Positions 27,694-34,791 of a stretch of DNA of 64,000 nucleotides are shown one piece after another. The DNA is from Magnetococcales bacterium (GTDB taxonomy: Bacteria; Pseudomonadota; Magnetococcia; Magnetococcales; JADFYX01): the NCBI GenBank assembly GCA_002753565.1, contig PEAM01000011.1, positions 1 to 64,000 of the forward strand. The letters run 5' to 3'. Numbering within the stretch: position 1 is the first letter of the stretch; every line of letters starts with the position of its first letter. The notes under the pieces are model-generated. The model did no database searches. It saw only the letters and a list, made by a program, of their open reading frames with translations, and had not been told where the DNA came from. The translations under genes were made by a program, and so were the position numbers.

Positions 27694-27708
27694 GTTGCCT
27701 GGTCGGGT

Positions 27709-28320
27709 TTATTCCGTTCTGCTGACGAGGTTATGGGCGCTGTTATGGGTTAGAAGGCCCCGTGTCTCTTCTTGGGGTTGGTTCACCCCATGGTGAGGGC
27801 TGGAAAGTGGATTGCCGATGGTGGTGCTGGTGGATAAGGCTCGCGCTTCGAGGGCAAGGTTAAGCTCGGTTATTTTGGACTCATATTGGAGATCGAGCCG
27901 GTTTTGCAGGCGCTCTTTCTCCCGCTCCATCCAGCTATTGAGCTTATTGATGGCGCGCTGCTTCTCTTCGACCATCTCCTCTTCAAGTTGGGCCAGATTC
28001 CGCTTTTTGATCTGGGCAATCTCTCTCTCCATGACCATGCGCAGGATTTTCTGTTCCTGGTTGAGTTCAACCTCGATGGCTGACCACTGAAGATTTTTTT
28101 TCTCATCCAAACGTCGGCTGGCCTCTTCGAGCCGTACCTCATGCTCTCTTTTAGCCGCTTCGATACTGTGGGCCGCCTCACTTTTTTCGTTGTGGAGAAG
28201 GGATAACTCCTTTTCAAGGATATCCCGCTCTTTTCGCAGCAGGCCAAGGGTGGTGGTAATGGACTGGAAGATATAGGCAACAATGACCAGTGCGATCAGG
28301 GAAAAAAGGAAAATAAACAT
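27709..28320 (-). CDS. Membrane-anchored coiled-coil protein
   Basis: This 203-residue protein has one N-terminal transmembrane helix (about 3-22) and a long charged coiled coil (about 25-160; rich in Glu, Lys, Arg and Leu heptads), then a polar, probably disordered tail. No family is recognised. Its placement between the LG-PilZ gene (77 bases upstream) and the Mms6-like gene, on the same strand, suggests a scaffold or tether in the magnetosome membrane. Coiled-coil proteins are also known in other magnetosome clusters (Mad proteins of deltaproteobacteria), but homology is not claimed. Confidence 0.75.
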   Translation of the reverse strand: MFIFLFSLIALVIVAYIFQSITTTLGLLRKERDILEKELSLLHNEKSEAAHSIEAAKREHEVRLEEASRRLDEKKNLQWSAIEVELNQEQKILRMVMEREIAQIKKRNLAQLEEEMVEEKQRAINKLNSWMEREKERLQNRLDLQYESKITELNLALEARALSTSTTIGNPLSSPHHGVNQPQEETRGLLTHNSAHNLVSRTE

Positions 28321-28397
28321 CGGTTCTACCTTTATGAGAGCTTAATAAGAGGCTAATCGTTTACGGCTAAATGGTCGGAGAATCAAGGGTTGAATCG

Positions 28398-29600
28398 CTA
28401 TTTTCTGTCTAGCCGGGTGATGAGTTCAATCCATTTTATCCAACCATCGGGGCCGTTCTCGAAGGTGGAGAGGACAATGACAGCATCGCCCTGTTTTTGA
28501 CGATGAAGCGTAAAATCTGTGACCGTCAGAGTGATGTTCTGCTCTGGAAACAGCAGTTGATGGACCGTTTTTACTTTATACTTGGGGGCATGAAAGCGGA
28601 TGCCGTGCATGGAGACATCTCTTGCGTTGCTCTGGAACAATTGGCCATCAATCTGCACACCCTTTACCACCAATGCCCCTCGGGGTACGGAGATTCGCAG
28701 GGCAAAACGGCGATCATACATCAGAGGGCGGGAGACGCGCTTTTTTGTGCGGTTGTCGCTGGCATGATAAACAGGGGTTTGGTGCGGATTTTTGGTGCTC
28801 TTTTTTGACGAAGCTGGGCGATAGTTGAAAGGGGGGGATGGCTGCACCGTCGCACGATATCCCACATCTGGCTTGGGGTCACCCGGTTTTAACCAGGGAG
28901 ATGATTTTGTCAAGGGAGTTGCCTCTGGTGATGAAGATTTGGTCTCTGGTTTGAGGGAGGGTGAGTGGCTTGGTCGGGGGGCGGATGCTGTACGGGAGGG
29001 GCTGTTTGTTGATTTTCTGGCGTGGGGTGTCACCACACCAAGAAGGGCACCTGCCAAGATGACCGGCACCAGAAAACCTGTACCAAAGCCAACCCCTGCC
29101 ACCGCTACCGAAGGCAAAAGACCGGCTGGACCGGCATAGCCGATGAGGCCGGGCAGGGTGGACCCCACACCAAGAAAGGTTGTGCCTGCCAAGAGGGTTT
29201 TGAAAGAGCCGGATGATCCTGTGGCGGTGTAGCCCGGCAGAAGAGTCACCCCCCCCTTTCCCTTGCCTGCAGCGCCACTGTAGGCTTTCCATTTTGGGGA
29301 GGATAAAAAGCCCAGGCCGGCTTTTCCCTTGCCTGTTCCTCCAGCGGCCCCCAAGAGGCTGTTTTTATCTGGGGTGGGAAGAGTCCCCAGCCCCGCACTC
29401 CCTTTACCTGTGCCCCCTATGGCCCCCAAGAGGCTGTTTTTATCTGGGGTGGGAAGAGTCCCCAGCCCCGCACTCCCTTTGAGAGTCCCGACAGCCCCCT
29501 TCCCCCCTGCAAACGGGGTTAAGGGTGTCATAGGGGGGGGTATCTCTGCTGTGGCAAAAGAGAAGCTTTGGGTCATTTGATAGGATAGTTCATTACTCAT
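28398..29600 (-). CDS. LG-repeat magnetosome-like protein fused to a PilZ domain
   Basis: This 400-residue protein has a Gly-rich N-terminus with tandem repeats of the kind KGSAGLGTLPTPDKNSLLGA (about 35-110), then a hydrophobic Gly-rich stretch (about 145-195; LPGLIGYAGPAGLLPSVAVA, then VGFGTGFLVPVILAGALLG) resembling the LG membrane segment of Mms6/MamD. A Ser/Pro/Lys-rich linker follows (about 200-295). The C-terminal PilZ-like domain (about 300-400) has DRRFALR and DVSMHG, matching the RxxxR and (D/N)xSxxG motifs that bind c-di-GMP. The ATG at 29600 follows GAGAG and gives a clean start; the 30 codons upstream in frame look unrelated. It leads the magnetosome block. I know no described magnetosome protein with a PilZ domain. 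Function is inferred as c-di-GMP-dependent control at the magnetosome membrane. Confidence 0.8.
   Translation of the reverse strand: MSNELSYQMTQSFSFATAEIPPPMTPLTPFAGGKGAVGTLKGSAGLGTLPTPDKNSLLGAIGGTGKGSAGLGTLPTPDKNSLLGAAGGTGKGKAGLGFLSSPKWKAYSGAAGKGKGGVTLLPGYTATGSSGSFKTLLAGTTFLGVGSTLPGLIGYAGPAGLLPSVAVAGVGFGTGFLVPVILAGALLGVVTPHARKSTNSPSRTASAPRPSHSPSLKPETKSSSPEATPLTKSSPWLKPGDPKPDVGYRATVQPSPPFNYRPASSKKSTKNPHQTPVYHASDNRTKKRVSRPLMYDRRFALRISVPRGALVVKGVQIDGQLFQSNARDVSMHGIRFHAPKYKVKTVHQLLFPEQNITLTVTDFTLHRQKQGDAVIVLSTFENGPDGWIKWIELITRLDRK
29346..29480 (-). repeat. 60-bp perfect direct repeat in the LG-PilZ gene
   Basis: The 60 bases at 29346-29405 recur exactly at 29421-29480 (period 75 bp), encoding two copies of the GSAGLGTLPTPDKNSLLG module. 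A third, diverged copy (AGLGFLSSPKWKAYSGAAG) lies further 3' in the gene. The perfect identity indicates recent duplication or gene conversion. Confidence 0.9.
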
Positions 29601-29900
29601 ATGGGGTCTCTCACCAAAAAGCCTGCCTTGTTTTTCACTGTTACATCGAGGGTTTGCGCACCTATAACCAGCCGTTCCCCACCCTATCATTATTTAACGA
29701 AAGATGGTAGACCTTTTACAACCACAAGCCGGTTTGAGGTGGAATAGACCCTCCTGCACTTTTTTCTCTTGGTTGTGGCAAAAAGCGGCAGATATGGGTT
29801 GTAAAAGGGTAGGGGAGATGTTACAGTTTTTGCGAGTATTGCAGGTTTTGCTGTTTTTGCAGGTTTAGCCGGGTAGTCTATCCTGGTTGTGGGTTAAGAG
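29601..29900. promoter_or_regulatory. Divergent intergenic region with inverted repeat
   Basis: This 300-bp region separates the minus-strand LG-PilZ gene and the plus-strand HTH-REC gene and should contain both promoters. CCTTTTACAACC (29713-29724) is repeated in inverted orientation as GGTTGTAAAAGG (29797-29808). Further GGTTGTGG copies occur at 29771 and 29885, and TTGCAGGTTT appears twice near 29840-29865. These are candidate operators for the adjacent MerR-like regulator; the assignment is inference. Confidence 0.55.
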
Positions 29901-30509
29901 GTGAATAGAGTGGTGGAAACAGTGGACCAACCCAAAGAAAAAGATACCTATGTCAACACCTCAGAGGCGGGTCGGCTTCTTGGGGTCTCTCCGCGCACTG
30001 TCCATTATTGGATCGACAAGGGCTATTTGAAATCTTGGAAAACCGCCGGTGGTCATCGGCGCATCTCCCTGGCTTCCATCAACGCCCAACTCAAAAAACA
30101 ACAAGTCAATCTCCATGATGGGGGGGCAAAAGAGTTGACCCTGCTGATTGTAGAAGATGATTCGGTTTTTGTTGATGTCTATCTTGGTGCCATCAAATCC
30201 TGGGGGTACCCTCTGCGGGTTGTTTTGGCAGATAACGGTTTTCAAGGGTTGATCCGCTTGGGTGAGGAGCAGCCCGATGTTGTCATCACCGATCTGAAAA
30301 TGCCTGCCATGGATGGTTTCAAGATGGTCAGGACCATCACATCAACCGCAGACTATGGAGATATTCTTCTGATTGCCATCACCTCTCTCAGCCAGCAGGA
30401 GATTGCTGAACGGGGTGGTCTGCCGGCTGGGGTGGAGGTTTTTTACAAACCCCCGCCTATGAGCCGAATCCGGGCGTTGATTCAGGAAAAAGGGGGATTT
30501 GCCTTTTGA
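29901..30509 (+). CDS. MerR/excisionase-type HTH fused to a receiver domain
   Basis: This 202-residue protein has an N-terminal helix-turn-helix of the MerR/BldC/excisionase type (about 16-66; TSEAGRLLGVSPRTVHYWI, GGHRRI) and a receiver (about 78-198) with EDD and Asp131 in VITDLKMPAMDG. The Thr/Ser switch position (ITSL) is present, and the usual Lys is in YKPPP. DNA-binding domain first and receiver second is the reverse of most response regulators. Its divergent placement from the LG-PilZ gene, with an inverted repeat between, suggests control of that gene and of itself. No partner kinase is directly fused; the kinases at 31904 and 34792 are candidates. Confidence 0.88.
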   Translation: MNRVVETVDQPKEKDTYVNTSEAGRLLGVSPRTVHYWIDKGYLKSWKTAGGHRRISLASINAQLKKQQVNLHDGGAKELTLLIVEDDSVFVDVYLGAIKSWGYPLRVVLADNGFQGLIRLGEEQPDVVITDLKMPAMDGFKMVRTITSTADYGDILLIAITSLSQQEIAERGGLPAGVEVFYKPPPMSRIRALIQEKGGFAF

Positions 30510-30578
30510 CGAAGGCAACCCTGTGAGCGTAAGGGGCGAGGAAACAGGGGAAAACTTGGCCAGAAAGGTTGCTAGACC

Positions 30579-31856
30579 ATGAAAAAACAGACAGAACCGA
30601 TTGGAAGACGTCGATTTCTTAAAAAAACCGGAGCGCTTGGTCTTGGTACCGCAGCCATACTCCATGCACCCTATGTTCATACCAAGGAGAAGATAACCCT
30701 AAGAGTCCTGGGGACCCACGTCACCCTGCGAGAGGCGATTCGAAAAAAGGCCCAAGAAGATTTGGGCTTTGAGATTTTTTTTGAGCCCGGTGGCAGTGCC
30801 AGGGTTCTGCAGAAGGCCTCGACCCAGCCGGAATCTTTCGATATTTATGAGCAGTGGTCCAACAGCGTCAATATCCTGTGGCGATCCAAAGCGACCCAAC
30901 CCATCGATCTGAAGCGGATTCGGTTGTGGGATGAAGTGAACAGCCTGACCAAAACAGGCAGACTCTCTCCCGAGGCTAAAGTCGGCCTGGGAGATGCCCC
31001 CTATCGACTTCTCTACGTCCAGCCTGACCGCTCTCTCGGCAGTCGGCCCAGTGACGGAATCAGTTTTCTTCCCTATGTCCATAATGTCGACTCCTTTGGC
31101 TATAATACCCGCGTTATTCCTCGTGGACGGGCCTATGAGACCGAAAGCTGGGGCTGGCTTCTCGATAAGCGCTGGCATGGCAAGGTGGCGTTGTTGAACG
31201 ATCCAACCATTGCCATTTTCGATGCTGCTCTGGCTGTGGAGGCCAGTGGATTGATGAAATTTGACAATATGGGCAACATGACCGAAGCCGAAGTGGATCA
31301 GCTGTTCGATATTCTTATCGAAAAAAAACAGAAGGGACATTTTATCGGTTTTTGGAATTCGGTTCCGGAATCAGTCCAGTTCATGGCCTCGGGTCGGGCG
31401 GCGATATCGAGCATGTTCTCTCCAGCTATTGCCGATTTGAACCAGCAGGGGATTCCCGCTGTTTACGCCGCCCCCAAAGAGGGTTATCGGGCCTGGCATG
31501 GGGTGATGTGTCTCTCGGCCAGCACCCAGGGACGCACCAAAGATGCCGCCTATGAGTTTATGAACTGGTGGCTGTCTGGCTGGGCGGGGGCCCATGTGGC
31601 TCGCCAAGGGTATTATATCTCCATCCCCGAGCGGGCCAGACCGTTTCTCTCCCAGGCCGAATGGGACTATTGGTATGAGGGCAAACCCGCCAGCGAAGAT
31701 CTTCTCGGACCCGATGGTGTCAAATCCATCGATAAGGGTGCCATTCGCAATGGCGGCTCCTATTGGCAGCGCTTTAGCAACGTCGCGGTGTGGAATACGG
31801 TGATGGATAGTTATGAGTATACTCTGCCCCGTTGGTATGAATTTTTGCTGGCTTAA
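30579..31856 (+). CDS. Tat-exported solute-binding protein (PotD-like)
   Basis: This 425-residue protein has a twin-arginine signal (GRRRFLKKTGALGLG) and the fold of type II periplasmic binding proteins of the spermidine/putrescine or iron family (about 40-420; FYDIYEQW-like start, YNTRVIPRG, WGWLLDKRWHGKVALL, EFMNWWLSGW). No ABC permease or ATPase gene is nearby, so import through a local transporter is not supported. It is followed 48 bases later by a membrane hybrid kinase with a periplasmic helical sensor, suggesting that it presents a ligand to that kinase. The ligand (polyamine, metal or organic acid) cannot be told from sequence. Confidence 0.85.
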   Translation: MKKQTEPIGRRRFLKKTGALGLGTAAILHAPYVHTKEKITLRVLGTHVTLREAIRKKAQEDLGFEIFFEPGGSARVLQKASTQPESFDIYEQWSNSVNILWRSKATQPIDLKRIRLWDEVNSLTKTGRLSPEAKVGLGDAPYRLLYVQPDRSLGSRPSDGISFLPYVHNVDSFGYNTRVIPRGRAYETESWGWLLDKRWHGKVALLNDPTIAIFDAALAVEASGLMKFDNMGNMTEAEVDQLFDILIEKKQKGHFIGFWNSVPESVQFMASGRAAISSMFSPAIADLNQQGIPAVYAAPKEGYRAWHGVMCLSASTQGRTKDAAYEFMNWWLSGWAGAHVARQGYYISIPERARPFLSQAEWDYWYEGKPASEDLLGPDGVKSIDKGAIRNGGSYWQRFSNVAVWNTVMDSYEYTLPRWYEFLLA

Positions 31857-31903
31857 AGGCTGTTATTGGGCAACTATCCACAGTTGGAAAGGAAGGTGAT
31901 AGG

Positions 31904-34771
31904 ATGCATAATTCTTTATTGGATCGTTTCAGAACCATTCCAATCAGCTTGGGTAGCCGTATTTTTTTGGGGTTTGGGGTGGTGATTGTGGTGTTTTTCA
32001 TACAAGCTGCCATCGGTCGGCTTGGCTTGGATAATACTTCCAAGGGGTTTGATCGCTTCGAGAAAATCAATACGGATGCCTTCCACATCATGGAGATCGA
32101 ACGGAACGTTCTGGAGCTTCAGCGCAATGTGACTGTCTATACTCAAACCGGCTACAAAGGGGTGATCAACCGGGTTTATAATCAAAACAAGATTCTCCAA
32201 GAGCAGCTTCAGGCGGTTAAGGGTTCTGTTAACGACCAGCAACGGCAGAATATTTTGCGCCGCATGATTGGCCATTTCGAAAGCTATGCCGAACATTTCG
32301 AGGTGGCAATCAAAGACCGGCAGCATCGTGATCAATTGATGGACGAGCGGTTGGAGGTGGCGGTAGAGCAGATCAGTTTGGGGCTGGAGTCTCGGATGGC
32401 TGCCTGGAAAACAGCGGGTGAATCAGAGAAGATCTCCTCGGCTGGGGTTGTCATGGAGAAGGTGTTACATGCCCATCACAACGCCCTGAACTTTCTCATC
32501 AGCCCCCGTTCGGGTCAGATTCGCAGTGCCCTGCACCATCTCGCTCAGTCCCAGCAGATTCTCCAGAAAATGGTTCACCAAGAGGGTAACATCCCCCTGA
32601 CAAAAGGGCAGCGGGAGATTGGGCGGATCAGCCAGATGGTGGTTGAGTATGAGAACGACTTTCTTCAGATGGTCCAGGCTACCCAGGGCTATATGAACTT
32701 GGTTTATGTGGTGATGGCGGGGGAGTCTTGGGAGTTTGCCTATCTGGCGAAAAAACTCAAGGAGTTGACCACCGCCCAACGGGACCGGGTGCAAAAGAGC
32801 ATGGATGAAACCATCCACGCAACCCAGCAGATCGGTCTGTGGGTCTCCTCTTTTGCCACAGCTTTGGGCCTGGTGTTGGCCTGGTTGATTGCGCAAAATA
32901 TTTCTGAACCGGTTAAAGCCATGACCCGTACCTTGACCGATCTGGCACGAGGAAAGAAAAATGCAGAGATTCCTGGTCGGGGACGGCTGGATGAGATCGG
33001 CTTTATGGCTAAATCTGCCCAGGTGTTCAAAGAGAAAGCCGAGGAGTTGGAAAATGCCAGCCGCTATAAGTCGGAGTTTCTGGCCAACATGTCTCACGAG
33101 TTGAGAACCCCGTTGAACAGCATGTTGATACTGTCCAAAATGTTGGCGGAGAACAGGCAGGGCAATTTGACCAGTGATCAGGTGGAGTCGGCGGAGATCA
33201 TCCATACCGGTGGTATCGATCTGTTACGGTTGATCAACGACATTCTCGATCTATCCAAAGTCGAGGCTGGCAAGATGGATGTGCTGATTGGCGAGATGGA
33301 TCTGGACCATTTTGCCGCCAGTATCGAGCGACTCTTCAAGCCGGTAGCCGATAGTAAAAAACTGGATTTTGTTGTCAAAATTGAACCGGAAACCACCAGG
33401 AATCTATTGACTGACTGGGCCAAGGTTGAACAGATTATTCGGAATTTTCTGGCCAACGCCTTTAAATTTACTGCCGAGGGGCATGTTCAGGTACACTTTC
33501 ACCATCCCCAGAGGGGGGTCACTTTTCTCAACCCCGCTCTGAGCGCTAACAACACCTTGGCGATCACGGTAAAAGATAGCGGCATCGGTATCCATCCCGA
33601 TAAGCATGGGCAGATTTTCGAGGCCTTTTTACAGGCAGACGGTACAACCAGCCGTCAGTATGGCGGGACCGGTCTTGGGCTCTCCATCTCCCGAAAACTT
33701 GCCGAGTTATTGGGGGGGGAGATCCAGGTTGAGAGTCAATACGGAGAAGGGGCTGCGTTTACCCTCTATCTTCCGCTGGTCTTTCCGGTTGATGAGCGTT
33801 CAGAGCAGGGGAGGGAGTGGGAGTGGTCAGGTCAGGCGGGGAGTCGCTCTTTTTCCCCAGAGAAAACCTTTTTCCACGATAGCTCCCGGACCGTACTGCT
33901 TGTCGATGATGATGACCGGAATATTTTTGCCTTGAAGCAGGTTCTCAAACCGTGTGTGGGCAAGGTGCTGGAGGCTCAAAATGGTCAGGAGGCGTTGGAT
34001 AAACTCCGTATTCACGGCGATGAGGTCGACTTGGTCTTGATGGATATCATGATGCCGGTCATGGATGGTTTTCAAGCCATGCAGGCCATTCGGCAGGAGA
34101 CCCGCTTCAGTAAATTGCCCATGCTGGCATTAACAGCCAAGGTGATGCCGGGAGACCGGGAGAAGTGTCTGGAGGCTGGGGCCAGTGACTACATTGCCAA
34201 ACCGGTGGATAGCCAAAAGCTGCTCTCGGCTCTGTCCGACTGGCTGGGCACCCCCAAAGGGGAGGGGGACCCTTCCGCCCCCTCTTTAATCGATGAGAAG
34301 GGGGAAGCTCACCTTCAACCCAAGGATAAGGCGACCTCTTCTCAGCCTAAACGGCTGCTGGGGCGGGAGGGGAAGGCTCTCAAGGTGTTGATTGTTGACG
34401 ACGATATGCGAAATACGTTCTACTTGACCCCCCTTTTTCAGGATATGGGGTGTCATATCGTCATGGCACAGGATGGGACAAAAGCGCTGTCTCAACTGGA
34501 AAACAACCCGGATATCGATCTGCTCTTGATGGATGATGAGATGCCGAAGATGGACGGGATAGAGGCGACGCGAGCTATACGAAACAATCCACTGTTCAAA
34601 GATCTGCCCATTATCGGCATGTGTGACAACCCCTCGTCAGGGGATCGGGAGAGATCCCTGTCGGCCGGTATGAACGACCAGATCAACAAGCCTGTTGACT
34701 TGGCACTTTTACTGACTAAAGTGGACGCTTTTTTTCCTAATCGTATCATTAATGAAGAGGGCGATGCCTGA
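31904..34771 (+). CDS. Membrane hybrid histidine kinase (sensor-HAMP-HK-REC-REC)
   Basis: This 955-residue protein has TM1 (about 20-42), a helical periplasmic domain (about 45-310), TM2 (about 315-337), HAMP, HisKA with His398 in NMSHELRTPLNS, HATPase_c (NAFKFT, DSGIGI, GTGLGLSI) and two receivers (Asp714 in MDIMMPVMDG; Asp877 in MDDEMPKMDG). No HPt is present, so onward transfer would need a separate HPt, perhaps that of the next gene. The sensor resembles helical-bundle modules of chemoreceptors. The Tat-exported binding protein just upstream is a candidate sensory partner. Confidence 0.92.
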   Translation: MHNSLLDRFRTIPISLGSRIFLGFGVVIVVFFIQAAIGRLGLDNTSKGFDRFEKINTDAFHIMEIERNVLELQRNVTVYTQTGYKGVINRVYNQNKILQEQLQAVKGSVNDQQRQNILRRMIGHFESYAEHFEVAIKDRQHRDQLMDERLEVAVEQISLGLESRMAAWKTAGESEKISSAGVVMEKVLHAHHNALNFLISPRSGQIRSALHHLAQSQQILQKMVHQEGNIPLTKGQREIGRISQMVVEYENDFLQMVQATQGYMNLVYVVMAGESWEFAYLAKKLKELTTAQRDRVQKSMDETIHATQQIGLWVSSFATALGLVLAWLIAQNISEPVKAMTRTLTDLARGKKNAEIPGRGRLDEIGFMAKSAQVFKEKAEELENASRYKSEFLANMSHELRTPLNSMLILSKMLAENRQGNLTSDQVESAEIIHTGGIDLLRLINDILDLSKVEAGKMDVLIGEMDLDHFAASIERLFKPVADSKKLDFVVKIEPETTRNLLTDWAKVEQIIRNFLANAFKFTAEGHVQVHFHHPQRGVTFLNPALSANNTLAITVKDSGIGIHPDKHGQIFEAFLQADGTTSRQYGGTGLGLSISRKLAELLGGEIQVESQYGEGAAFTLYLPLVFPVDERSEQGREWEWSGQAGSRSFSPEKTFFHDSSRTVLLVDDDDRNIFALKQVLKPCVGKVLEAQNGQEALDKLRIHGDEVDLVLMDIMMPVMDGFQAMQAIRQETRFSKLPMLALTAKVMPGDREKCLEAGASDYIAKPVDSQKLLSALSDWLGTPKGEGDPSAPSLIDEKGEAHLQPKDKATSSQPKRLLGREGKALKVLIVDDDMRNTFYLTPLFQDMGCHIVMAQDGTKALSQLENNPDIDLLLMDDEMPKMDGIEATRAIRNNPLFKDLPIIGMCDNPSSGDRERSLSAGMNDQINKPVDLALLLTKVDAFFPNRIINEEGDA

Positions 34772-34791
34772 AAATGGTCTTGTGCTGAGTA

